A stretch of 64,000 nucleotides of DNA, from positions 23,673 through 87,672 of the forward strand of contig JASANE010028793.1 of the NCBI GenBank assembly GCA_030248225.1, given 5' to 3'. The notes beneath the pieces were generated by a model, which had not been told where the DNA came from, did no database searches, and worked only from the letters and a program-made list of their open reading frames with translations. The position numbers were made by a program, and so were the translations under genes. This document shows, in pieces, positions 13,101 through 24,695 of this stretch. The DNA is from Trileptium ribeirensis (lineage: Eukaryota > Nematoda > Enoplea > Enoplida > Thoracostomopsidae). The first letter of the stretch is position 1. Each line of letters starts with the position of its first letter.

Positions 13101-14686
13101 TTCAGGTAACGACAAAGAGACTGTTCCATGTTGCTGGTCCAACCAATTTGAAACTATTACAGGTTCGAAGAGGCATTTGTAGCCTCCTCTCGTTGAATAG
13201 GCGATCAGTGACACAGTAGAATGGCTGGTCGCTTATTAGCGTGTTATGACTTAAATGAGCAACAAATGCAGTTCAACACAACAATAATTACACTCTGATT
13301 TTGTAGTAGATTATGTCTCGAGCTCAAAAATATTTTAAGGGAACAAACTTTCGGACAGCGGAGGTGGCCAATATGATTTAACGACCGGACATGAAAGGTG
13401 CACCCACTACCCCGAAGCCGAATAATACAGTGTTAAAGCAGTAAGCATTGACACCAAATCTATCTTACTATTGTCTAGAAACTGAAAACATGTGAACAAA
13501 AAGCCCTGACGCATTACGACTAAGAAAAATTATGTTCCTAAAGCATTCCTTTACAGCTGAAAATATACACATCAAATTATGTATATATTATGTACTGTGT
13601 AATCTGGTGTGGTTAAAAACGTCTCTAATAATGCCAAATTCAATCCGACTGAAGGACAAGAGCAAAACTAAATACGCATTTAGGAATAATCGAGGAAAAC
13701 GACGCGAACGAAGAAATTGAGTTCTCAAAAGTAACAGTGAAAAAAGTACGTCCACTCTGATGCTTTTTCCTCCAAACAATTTAGCTTCCTGACGTCTGAC
13801 ATAACGTCCAAATCTTTCTGGCTTTATAATAAATACATGAAATCCTCTTCTTCTGCTCTTCCGCGCTATCATCGCGGGTTTTTAGTACTTTGACACTAAA
13901 GCTCAGAGATACAGTTTCGATTCTAATTTCTTAGGAGGTGGGGGAGAGGCCGTAACTTGGAATGAAGCACATGACCTGCAAATATCGAAAATTTTTGCCC
14001 AAATGGTCCGCCACATCCCCTTTAATTCCACTGCAAAAAAGCCCGGGAATTAAAAAAATTATAACATTTAAGAATAACATCAGTTGCCGAAATGTTTTAC
14101 TACTCCCAGATGATCCAACTAACTGTTGCGCCTGGCCTTTCTATTTTCAGATAAATTTGCCAGGGTGCATGAACCAGAGTGTGCCAAATTTAGTAAAGGG
14201 TATGAATTAGTGCAATCCCGGTTCAGCCGGTGCGGTCGAAAAAAACCAGTTTCAGAATACAGTGTTTTAATGGACGCCAAAATAGTAAATAAACCGTCTG
14301 AAAAATGTTGCAAAACGTCTCTATTAGATTATCTCAAATAGATAATTTTTAAACTATTTTTGGAGTTATTTAATCGAATTTTTAAAGTTAAAATGAGTTT
14401 TTGCGTATATAAATATCGCCAATTTTCCTGTCAATCGGAATTGTTTTAGAATTTAGCACCGGGAGAGAGGCCAAAATTTTGCCGGGAGCGACGAACCTGA
14501 AGTCAACCGCTGTTTTTGCAAGCAGGAATGGTATAACTTTGTGTAATCAAGCACCGCAAAGCCCATCGATTTGTGAGCAAATCTCATGATAAAATTTGAG
14601 TGAATATATATGCATAGATTACCGTTGCACTGTAAATCGTTGAAAGTAATAATTACTAGCACAAAAGGGTAAAACATATTTCATAC
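10191..14686. other. Intergenic or intronic sequence, no recognisable gene
   Basis: The longest clean frame is a minus-strand 109-codon one at 12885-13214 that matches nothing I know. Between about 10780 and 11230 the phrases ATCTAGAGTCCA and GGTTTAGGGTCGACGAACCCGAT recur in altered form roughly every 180 bp, which suggests a decayed tandem repeat. If the exon at 14687-15026 is real, this stretch would lie in its downstream intron. Confidence 0.4.
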
Positions 14687-15026
14687 CTGCATTACGATTA
14701 AGCGCTTCGACTGAGCGATTGAATTCTTCCGAAATCATAGACAACGGGCGACTATGACCGACAAGTGGCGACGTTATCGGCGGCGGAGGCGGCTTGGCCG
14801 CGTGACTACGGGTGGTGCTAGGTCCAGGCAAAGTTGTAGGCACTTGTCGGTTGGTAAAATAATCGTTGCCAATACCTGTTGCAGCACTTGTTGTCGAATC
14901 ATCAATAATTGTGGAAGCAATCAGAGGATTTGAACCGAAGGAGCTACAATTATTATGGTTTTGATTGTTGTTCCTATCCGGCTCACAATTATTAAGTTCA
15001 ACCGTCGCGCCGTTAAACTGCGCCAT
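14687..15026 (-). CDS. Probable host 5' coding exon (unknown protein)
   Basis: A minus-strand frame opens with ATG at 15026 and has an in-frame TAA just upstream. It runs 113 codons and one base to a good splice donor, GCAG|GTATGA, at 14687/14686. The protein is typical of a disordered regulatory N-terminus: an Asn-rich patch (residues 18-27), Ser/Thr-rich stretches, a proline run AKPPPPP (about residues 78-84), then SRPLSMISEEFNRSVEALNR (about 92-111), which looks like the start of a folded or coiled-coil segment. Non-repetitive composition and the donor exactly where the good protein sequence ends both argue for a real exon. I do not recognise the gene and could not find the next exon, which should lie at lower coordinates. 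An alternative is an unusual chance frame of about 135 codons. Confidence 0.6.
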
Positions 15027-15629
15027 TATTTATTTGTTTATTTCTATGATTTATTAATTTAATTATCTTAATGTGCCATTATTTTTTCATTAACTAAACT
15101 ACTGTATTGAATTTCACCATAATTGAATATACTCGTACGGAGATAAAGTTATCGCTAAGTTAGAGCTATTGGACCATCTATATTACACTGAGTATATAAC
15201 AGTGAATCAATAAGCAATTAATCGCGACGAAAATACTACGTAGCGCACTAGATTACACCTCTAGAATATGTTTAGCAATGCATATGAAAATCATAACAGC
15301 ATTTAGCTGAACTAAGGATATTATTTTATATCAAACATAGCAAATAACACTAGTAGCGACTAACAAATAAAATGCAAAATTTATTGTAATGCGGAATTCA
15401 CACAAAATTCCACTATATCAGGGAATAAACCGGAACTGGAATCGGCAGGTCTTACAAATAAATCTACAAGCAAATAAAACAAATCAAGGAAGAATTAAAG
15501 CGCTAAGAGAAATGCCAGTGCGACAGAAATGCCTTCCGCTAAAAATGTATCATATTTAATGTCCACGCAACTCAGACGGAGAGTGAATATTCTGCAAAGC
15601 TATTAGCAAGACGCTCAAGGCACTCGGGT
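15027..15629. other. Sequence upstream of the probable exon
   Basis: This would be the 5' UTR or promoter side of the minus-strand exon. It is AT-rich, and no TATA box or initiator could be assigned with confidence. Confidence 0.35.
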
Positions 15630-15816
15630 CCTGGCTAGTCCAAAGTGGCGGGGGGCCGGCATTTTCGGCTGCCCCCCGGCAAAACGGAGGTACCCCCGGC
15701 TTAAAGGCCCCTGCTGAGAAAAATTTACGTCTAAACGCGACAAAATCCGGCAAAAAATTGTCCCCCCGGCAAAGTCCTGCACCCCGGCTATAATTTCCGA
15801 TGTTGGACTAGCCAGG
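15630..15816. mobile_element. Small GC-rich MITE with 14-bp inverted ends
   Basis: CCTGGCTAGTCCAA at 15630-15643 is the exact reverse complement of TTGGACTAGCCAGG at 15803-15816. If the ends are placed one base further in, GGGTC flanks both sides (15626-15630 and 15816-15820). The interior is much more GC-rich than its surroundings and contains five CCGGC words, four of them preceded by four to six Cs, plus a strong hairpin (GGGGGGCCGGC against GGCTGCCCCCC at about 15650-15678). It has no coding capacity. Confidence 0.6.
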
Positions 15817-15832
15817 GGTCTTCGGTGAAACA

Positions 15833-16226
15833 TCGTAGCAGTTCGGAATCTCGATCAGTGTACGTCACGGTTGCATTCTCTCGACCGCAATCTTTAATGT
15901 AGTAGTCTATCGCACTGTCGATATAGTCCCATTGCAGCTCATTGACAGAGTACTTATAGAAGATGTGCACTACGCTGATCACATAGCTGTTTTCCCTGAG
16001 CCGAATTGGTGTCAAATACGCAACAAGCTCATTAATCGCGTCGATGAAATTGCCCTTTGTTGATCCTACCGTCACTCTGGAAGGGAGCCTCTGGAAATGG
16101 TAAACGCTTTCGTATATTTGGGGTCGTTATATGCCACAGTAGCCGCCGCACGGATGATGTATGTTTATAATAGGTGAAACATAAGGTGCCTTCTGGAAGC
16201 TTAAGGACTGCCTGCGGTATCGCCAC
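15833..16226 (-). other. Two overlapping minus-strand open frames, unidentified
   Basis: Frames at 16032-16226 (64 codons) and 15788-16075 (95 codons) overlap in different registers and read as protein-like sequence, for example ENSYVISVVHIFYKYSVNE, with a plausible helical pattern. They match no family I know. The plus strand immediately downstream is LINE-derived, so these may be antisense shadows of decayed LINE sequence. Confidence 0.2.
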
Positions 16227-16239
16227 AAAACCTCCATCA

Positions 16240-16450
16240 TGACAAAGATAAGACTACATAACGCGATAATCCTACCCACTCTACTATATCAGTCCGAGTG
16301 CTGGTCGCTACTGAACTCGAATACAGCCAAACTATAAGTCTCTCAAATACGGTGTCTTCGCATTGTTATTGGCATACCGATCCTCGACAGGACAACGAAT
16401 ACTGTCATTCGCCGCCGCTGTGGTAACCAAGCAACTGTTGCTACCCGACC
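16240..16450 (+). pseudogene. LINE ORF2 C-terminal fragment
   Basis: The plus strand translates to ILPTLLYQSECWSLLN, matching the 'vlptLLYgsEtWtl' motif after the RT domain of RTE/CR1-like LINEs. After a stop and a frame change it continues as LRIVIGIPILDRTTNTVI, matching the following 'CLRrIlgIswrDrvtNeev' segment. Nothing upstream of the motif is recognisable, so this is a truncated, frameshifted relic. Confidence 0.65.
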
Positions 16451-18714
16451 ACAACTGAATATACTATAGTCAGGGAGAAACCGGAATTCCGGTTCCGTAG
16501 AAAATCGGGTTCCGGCAAAGTTCAAAAACTATACCGCAACCAGAATTCCGGTTTAAAAAGTTTGTTTGAAATTTTCCACGTTTTTGATTCATCTGTGATC
16601 CAAAGATATGTAATATATATTATACAATGATCAAGCTCCAATACAACCAAGCAAAAGAAAAGATTAACTAAGCAATTTGCCGTTTGAAACGTAAGTAGGG
16701 CACATAATTTCAGTAGGCATTTTTGATAATAACCTGCAAGAGTTTGTTAACAAATCAAAGCCAGGTCATTGGTTGTAGCAGCTATTTTACATATCCAGAA
16801 GTCTGTGCGGTATGTTTCAATGTTTCAATTAAACCGGTCCAATTCGGTAACAGAGTATGGTTAACGCGGAAGCACTTAGGGTATTCTTGGCTAACATAAA
16901 TTGCTTCAAGAACCCGCCAATGCGCTTGTAAACTTGGTAAATCAGTCTAAATTGAAGTAAACTAATGTTATCTGCAACGCAGCTAGAAACTACTTTCTTG
17001 GCAAAGAACTGTATTTATTGAAACAGTGCGAGCAGCATCACAGTGTGTCTCATTTATAGCATTCTGATTATAAAGTTATCATCATTATCATCTAACTTAC
17101 GGGCACTGTTTCTCCAATGCTAGCCTAAACAGTGTACCTGATCAGAAAATTACCTTCTATGTATTATTTTCTATTAGAATCATATAAACCAATAATTTCA
17201 AGTTTCCTACAGAAGAACATGTAAGAAACGTATGTGTAGTAAAGGAAGGCGATGTAGTAAAGGAAGGCGATGTAGTAAAGGAAGGCGACTGGAGACAGAG
17301 CGAAAGTGTGTATTCTACGCTCCAAGCTTTGTAAGCACATTCGATTTGACGCAGTATAAGCAATGGTGTATAGTGGAAGACATTTTTTGCTCTGAATGTC
17401 CAAAAACCGACATATTTGATCGATAAATAAACATTATTAGCTTCCTCAGTCTCTTTAAAGTTTCAGAAAGGCAATAATACCATCGCAAAACATTAAGTTA
17501 AATGTAAAAGTTATTTTTAATGCATTTTAAATCCACTATACCTTCATTTCTTCTATCATCTGTTTTACTATATATAAATTTCGAAGACCAAGTTCCGGTT
17601 CCGGTTGCTGGTTCCGGATGGATGGATTTCCCAATGGAAAACTCAACGTATATGCCGTTAAAACGACTCTACGACCAATAATTAAGCTCTTATTAAGGTA
17701 TTAATTAGCTAATTAGCTTAATTAATGATAAAATTGGCAAGTTGCCAAACTTCTAAAATATCAGGTGCACATTCTCACATGATAAGCTTTCAAACAAAAA
17801 AGTTTTTGAAGTAGGTTCAGTGGTTCTTGAGATCCATGAAAGACTAACGGACGGACGGACATCGAATTTTTTGCTCCCAGACAGAAAATAAAAACGCTTC
17901 GCTTAATCAATTGTTACACATACTATTCTGCATATTTAACAATAAACACGGTTCATGTAGACCAAAATTTATTTTCTGGCACCGTTTCGAAGATAGTATA
18001 TACTAAACTGCACGACATATAGAGAATGACAATAGGTGGTGCATAACGTAATTTATGTTAGACAAACTTGGAGCAATGTGAAATACTCAAAATTGTATAT
18101 ATATGTTATGGTATTTGTTCAAGTTCAAAGTTCCTTCTTCAGTACTTCCAAGCAATTCATGCAATGTTGTACATACCATCGTGAACCGTTTCATTTATAA
18201 CTTATATACACCGCAGCTCTCACATTAAGCAAAACAAATGCTACATGCACCCCCTGGAGCTGTTATCTTATCCTAAGGTTACGATGACCAATTCTTTGAG
18301 GGTTAAGCTAAAAATCCAACTGAAAGCGTTTTGTCCTACTTAAATTTTACATGCAATTCGCTGGGGTAAAACATTGTTTTGTATTTACAAATGGAACCTG
18401 ATCCCTGTGTATAAATACGTGTGTTTAGACCGCAGCTGGAACGAAAAATCTCCAAAAAATTTTTAACCAGAACTCCAACATCGATGTTATTTTACCATAT
18501 CCAAAATAGCAACCGAAACACGATTTTCGAAACAAACGGAACGCCGATTAGATAGATAGATAATGAGTTATTGGGCCATAGAAAACACGCGGAGGCAAAT
18601 TATTCTTTGCCCATTGCATTAGCCCATTCATATCTGTAATAAATAGCAAAGAGGAAACCATTACCTTGGCTTGAGATACCTGAGAGGTCGACGGGTGATG
18701 CGTTCCTATGAAGG
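16451..18714. other. Intergenic sequence with minor repeats
   Basis: No gene was seen. A three-copy 18-bp tandem repeat (GTAGTAAAGGAAGGCGAT) lies at 17236-17289. CCGGTTCCGG-type words occur near 16460-16550 and 17590-17620. The ACGGACGGACGGACA motif near 17853 also occurs as GACAGACGGACGGACA near 41868, which suggests a shared dispersed repeat. Confidence 0.45.
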
Positions 18715-19530
18715 GATCCTTAACCTCCCTGTACTTATGATAAATTTACAAAGTTTTCTGATATCACGATCTCTCAAGCTACCTTTCTTCAGTGCTTTAT
18801 CTCCTAGTATTATTCGCTTGTTATCTGCAAAGCGTTCAAAATTGTACAGAAAGTGATCTGATGTTTCAACATTATCACAGTGATCACATTTCTTTTCTTC
18901 TTTTATTTTTATGTTATGTAGGTGGTAATTTAACTAGCTGTGTCCAGTAATTATTTGAACACACTGCCGTAGTTTGTTCTTCGAGAGACTTATAAGAAAA
19001 CTGGCACGTTTATGATATGGAATACTTATCATGCTCTTCGTCTGCTTACACGCTAGCTCTTGTCTCCATCTTGTAATGAATTTCCTATGTAGCCATGGCT
19101 TTATCATTGTAGTCACTTCTGTTCTGGCGATTGGCAAAATAGGTTCAGGCCCAATTGGGCGCTTAGAAGAGCCCGCTCGTGCTAACTCATCAGCCTTTTC
19201 ATTACCTTCAATATTACTATGGCCAGGTACCCATACTAACAATACTTCATTCTGTCTGGTCAATTTTTCCTAGCTTGCTTTACATGTCATAACTAGCTTT
19301 GACCTAGCTTGATCTGCGCCGAGTGCTATAATAGCAGCACGGCTGTCTGTAAATATACAAATTTTCATATTACGAACATTTTTATCCACGACATTATCTA
19401 CACACATCTTTATCGCATAAATCTCCACTTGAAACACAGTGCAGTATTGGCCCAAGGACTAGCTATAGCTTTTTGTTCCTTGCAGGAAACCTGCTCCAGC
19501 AGATTTAACATCGTTTAGCTTCACAAGTGA
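18715..19530 (-). pseudogene. LINE RNase H domain and C-terminus (broken)
   Basis: Minus-strand frames give the C-terminal part of a non-LTR retrotransposon polyprotein that carries RNase H, as in Jockey/I/R1-group elements. At 19270-19455, FQVEIYAIKMC is followed by IFTDSRAAIIAL (RNase H Glu and Asp motifs). After a frame change near 19265, VWVPGHSNIEGNEKADELA gives the signature 'WvPGHsgi.GNE.AD.LA' with the last catalytic Asp. The frame stops at 18934. Beyond that stop, still in register, CDHCDNVETSDHFLYNFE continues as the C-terminal zinc-knuckle-like segment. The RT part is absent, so this is a 5'-truncated, frameshifted copy. Confidence 0.8.
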
Positions 19531-22500
19531 TCCATCCGTATAACATATAATGGTGTTATCTTATACATGGGTTGTCTTATACATCTTATACAAAAACACA
19601 AAACTGAAATAATTAACACTGTTGTGATTAAAACCCGTACCGCCCGATGGCAAAATCAACGACTCACTTAGAACTGAAAAATGAACTAAACTATAGGGTA
19701 GCTAATATGTAAAACTAATGGACTTTATATAAATTATATTAGGATTAAATTGAAAATAAGGAAATAAAATAACTTAAGTGCGTGGAGATCGGTAAATAAG
19801 TGAAAGCTAATATTTTTGGGTCGAGATGGGCACAGTTAAGTTTTGTGGATTTTAGGACCTGGAGAAGCTTGGATAGACTAGCAGCCCCGGTCATTTTCCA
19901 AATGAATTTGAATATTAGCTAAGCCTTTTAAATAGCTACGTAATTTCGCTGTTCTAAAATTATTTTAATTTAATTCTGTATGTAATGTTGTTGATTCTGT
20001 ATGTAATGTTGTTGAGAGATACATAAAACAAATAAAATATCAACATTTAAATGGCATTAAGCGATGCAAAAAAAGATTATTTACACTTTAGTCCGTTCCA
20101 TATGAGACTGTCGGGAGGCAGTTGGTTTGCATATGAACATCACACAAACGGTCCGTGTCATGCAAGTTGAGGAGGCGAGCACCTCCAATATAAGGCATCC
20201 GGGAAAAGGAGAACAGGGGGGCAAGCTGGCTTTCCTTCTAAAAAATAAAGTAGGGGTGAGCTCTCCGCTCTGCTCTGCCTCCCGCCCATGCCCCAGCTTC
20301 TACCAAAGTTTTGTCAACATTCCCAAAGTGTCCGGCTTGGTAAGGGGCAAATATGAATCGAAAAAGGGGGTCCGATTCTCAGAGTCACGTCCTTTATAAA
20401 CAAACAAAATTTATTCAGCACCTATGTACATAAGACAAATAGCACTGTTCAGATTCTGCGGCATTTTAAGAATCTTCGTAAGATGTCGTTGGCACATCCA
20501 GTTTACTAACATTCGCACATGCGCACACGCACTACCAGGCGTTTAATATTGTATAAAGCAATTCATAAAGATGAGTATGTAAGAATAGTGAAAAATAAGG
20601 AATGACATAAACATAGGGTATAACCGGCCACTTAATGCGGGTCGATTCTTCTGATCGTAAAGCGGAATCCTGAAAGATCGGCCAGTTAAACGATAGTTCT
20701 CAACTGCTTTGCAAACGAGCGTTTAGAATGTCTATTGCTCACATATTCTGGAAAGCCATCCATGCAAATTTAGTACGGGTCGAAATGTTGTGACCCAGCA
20801 CATTTGTACTAAATTTGTTTATTTGCAGCTTGAAAGGGTGGCGTCTCTTTTTTATGAATGTCGATTGAAAAAACATTGGGAAAGCTAGGTTCCCTTTTTA
20901 TGAAAACATTTGAATACCATGACCACGGCCTAACGTTTGCCCACAGATGAGGTATGTTTTAAAGATTTTGTAGGCCCAGTGTAAAGCATTACTTTTCAAA
21001 ACTAAAGTTTCTGTTGTTATTTGGGAGCCCAAGATCATAAAACTAACTAGGCCAGGTCCTAGCATGAACGTATTAAGCAGCTTGGTCATGATCCCCAATA
21101 GGGGCACTCGTGTAGAGTTTGCGATGGACCGTATAAACAGAGCAGTTCATTAAACAGTACACTGTAGTACGCCAGAAATCACAAGCAGGTATTCTGAAAA
21201 TTAGTTCCTCAACTCGACATATTCGTTAAGGAAAAAAAAGTTAACTCCACTTTGCCTCATATCCTGTCAGATTGCCTGCTAGAACGTGATATGTATTGCA
21301 ATGTGATCTGACGTGACAAACGGTTAACCTGGGCCCATGCGTGGCAGGTTAAGTAGTGATTATGTAAGAAGTAGATCCAGTATTTTTTAAACACAACTCT
21401 TGTCGCGAAAGCCATGCATCTTTTAAGCACTATGGCTAATGCCATCAGCACGTGGAATTATTGGATCAATGAATAAACATCTCGTTCCTTGCAGCGATGT
21501 TGCGGAGTTGTGGTGCTATGTTGCAGTACCGATTTCGCCACTAGGGCAGGCGCAACGTATGCTTTAATGGCGGCCACGGTTGCTGTTTGCTGATATAACG
21601 CAATAGGGTAAGCGACCAAGCGGACAGCTTCAAGTGGTGTTGCTGACGGTTGACGAATCATGTGATTGCACAAGTTTTGAAGCGTCGTTGTAGCCGTCAA
21701 CATTTGCGACCTGGTTGTTCAAACTTTCTGGCAGCCAATCCTACATGCGTCGCATCCGATGCCATTTAACTATTGTTTGGCACCGCGGTTCCATGACGGG
21801 CTGGCGCATGCTTATTAACTACAGATGCGATAGAAGCAGCCTGACGCTCAATATTGTCTAAACGACCTCTGTTATTCTAGCCAACCCCCCGATAGTATAT
21901 GTAATCTGATGCCGATCATTTGTAAAACATCGACATTCATTGCAAGCAAGGATATCATGGGCACGTGTGCTCTAAATGTGTTCTATATTATGTGGCTCCC
22001 CTACACGTTTTCATCCTAGCATTATACATGCTCAAGGTTCGAGGTGGGGGTGTGGAAAGCAGCCGGGCGTCTGAAAAGAGGGGGAGGGAATATAGCACTT
22101 ACAGCACCGAAAAAAACAACCTACTCGTTCGGTGTCTTCGGCATCTCTGGGCGGGGTTGGGGTAATGTAGAGAGGCGCGACAGCTGCGCGCGACTGTACT
22201 AAATCCAGTTCTGGCTCAAAACGTCTCTCTGCTGTCTCGCTCCTAGGTGTTTTTAAGTATTTGTTAAGATTGTTTTTGTGTACTTTCTGATGGTTAAGTA
22301 TGAAAATCCCGTTCTCGTTGAAGCCTTAGTTGGTTGGGAAGTAAAGTTCGACTGGCGGGGACAGGACACTTTGCATTCGGGGTGACCGTGCCTGCGCAAC
22401 CGAAGTTGGTTTCTATGTAAGAACGGGACTTCACACCGTAGCTGTCCGGCTTAAAAGTACTCGTCGGAGTTTTCAAAAACGGGTAAGCCTCAACATTAAG

Positions 22501-24500
22501 AAACTCGCAAAGCATTGTCTCGGGTTTTCAGGGATGCTTCAACGAAGGTCCGGTGCTGATGTTTTAAATTGCTCCTCGGCTTTATTTGCAAATGACCTCG
22601 TCTGATCCTAACTAAATTTTTCATCGTGAATCTTCAAGCACATGTGTGTACCTATAATATGCATGTAAATGCCTGGCGAACTTGGAGTCACTTGCGCTCC
22701 ACTGGCCTATACTGAATGAAAACCCATTCTTTGAAGGTTCAAATAGGCTTGTAAAGAAAATTTGCGTCGTCGAAGCTTTTTTGGGTTGTCCGAGGACCCG
22801 TGGCGCACCACCGCACACCCGGAACAGCAATGCCTAGTGGCACTATGGTCCCATGCCCAGGCAGACTCAACCGAGCCCTCGGAAGCGCTTATATATTGTT
22901 AAAAGTTAAAAGATCAGCAAGTCTATCCACCGTAGCGTCATGGCTTGAGAGCACCCGCCTTGGTATTGAGTAGTCACTTAAATTTGCTGGATGACTCTCA
23001 CGAGGGCAAGACTTGAATTTTGCTGGTGTCTCTCCGATCGTTACACTACATTTAACCGCTGTTGTGGTCGCATCCGAGTCTAGGTTGATTTGTCCATTGC
23101 AAATCGCACAAATCTCCAATGTGTCCTTTTTCCCGTGTCCCCTAAATCTTCACCGCTTTTCCCTTTTTGCGACATAATATCACAACATACTGTGAACTAT
23201 TACCGACCAGGCGACTTTATCATGTAAAAACATCCCCAGCGTGAAGGGGAACCAGTCTCAGCGTTGACTAACTCTGGAACTAATCTTGGGATCTGGCACT
23301 TGCAGGCGCGATGGGCTTCTCCGGACGCTCCAGCACCAGCAAGAGCTACCTTTGCGATTCGGTGACTCAAGATACGCGAACGTTTGCGCTAGAACGTCAG
23401 GTAAGAGTTTTGCGTATTCCGCAAGATGAAAAGCCCACCTGAATGAAAGCGAGAACTCAAAAACGAAAGCGCAAAACAAAACTCTGACAATCGTCAAAAT
23501 CAAAACCTACTGATGTGCCATTTTTCTATGGCACCGTCGCTGCACCGGATCAGGTCTTTTTAAACACCCTGTCTACCCCTCTTATGTTGTTGTCCCTTTT
23601 GGCCCCCTAAAAGCACAAAAAATTTTAAACTTTTGAATTTTAAAAAGCTTAGAAACCAAAAATATTATATACATATACAAACGCGAATAGAACAAAGCAC
23701 AACGACCGCTGGTTCTAGCGGCGATATAAAAGTGTCCACAGCTCGCTTGTCTGATGAGTGCCGCCAAAGGCGTGTAAACAAGTAAACTTAGCGCTGGTTT
23801 TTGGCTGAGAACAATATACAGGCGCCACGGAACTTACATATTATTTCATACTCTGATATCTTTTTATCATTTTGTGCAGCGTTTACGTTATAAAGGACCC
23901 CCTATGTGAAAGGCTTGTGCACCCTATATGTCTCTGCCACTATCCATTATATAGTGTCTGCGATACTATCAGATTTGGAATTATGTTGTATGGTGTCTGT
24001 GACACGATGTTGTTATTTTTGCTTGTTTATGGTGCCACCATTTATTTTTAAACATCCGTTGCACTGCTAACTTTTATCAAGTCATCACGGTTTGGTTTTT
24101 ACTCTTCTACTGTGTGTCTAGTAGTGGACGTTCACACTTCAGTAAAACGGCACAAGTTTAATATTATACTTTTATGTACATGCATGTTCATAATGGAGAG
24201 AGGGGATCATTTGTACTAGGACCAGTTCTAGCCCTAAGCAAAGTAAAACTAAGAAGAACGGCGACACTGGCCAAACAAAAAAATAACGTCAACTTTTCAA
24301 ATGAAAATTCTCGATTTGCTCTGATTGCAGCATCGTGCCATCTTCTTTTATATGTTTGAGCCACCTACTACCACATCGTTTTTCCACTACACCCATGATA
24401 CAAAACTCGTCGACCGCCCTTAAATAAACTCTGTGTATACGTGAAATGGGCAGAGCGAACAGCCTAACTAATGATGATCAATAGCCTATAAACATTTAAC
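19531..24500. other. Long intergenic stretch, no recognisable gene
   Basis: The open frames are short and unlike known families. A 22-bp tandem duplication (ATTCTGTATGTAATGTTGTT) lies at 19975-20018. A minus-strand frame at 22889-23119 begins MEICAICNGQINLD, faintly like the CxxC start of retroelement zinc fingers, but the remaining ligands are not convincing. Purine-rich GC patches lie at 22040-22170. Confidence 0.4.
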
Positions 24501-24504
24501 TCGT

Positions 24505-24695
24505 ACAACAACAACAAATAACCCTTTCATGCCCGAATTAATTTGCGTATCGTGTAATGTTTGACAAACTCAAGCCTGCGCCAGGGATTGAACCCGAAAC
24601 GTACGGGTGAAACTTGTGTACGCAAACCACTGAGCTATCTGGGAGCTGTTGCTCGGTTCCTTAAGGAACCTCACAACGCGAGCGAATAACAACGC
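24505..24695 (-). mobile_element. tRNA-derived SINE, copy 1
   Basis: On the minus strand, TAGCTCAGTGG (24627-24637) matches the Pol III A box and GGTTCAATCCC (24584-24594) matches the B box, 33 bp apart, with a tRNA-like sequence between them. The 3' side ends in a (TTG)n-like tail (ACAACAACAACAAA on the plus strand near 24505-24518). A 5' extension containing GGTTCCTTAAGGAACC and TTATTCGCTCGCGTTG is shared with the copy at 50893-51033, so this is a repeat family and not a functional tRNA gene; no acceptor stem pairs properly. Confidence 0.65.

Noticed and set aside
22889..23119. CxxC-starting frame as a PHD or gag zinc finger
   Set aside because: Only the first cysteine pair is convincing; the remaining ligands and any downstream gag are missing.
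24575..24660. Functional tRNA gene
   Set aside because: The A and B boxes are good but the acceptor stem does not pair, and the unit is shared with another dispersed copy.
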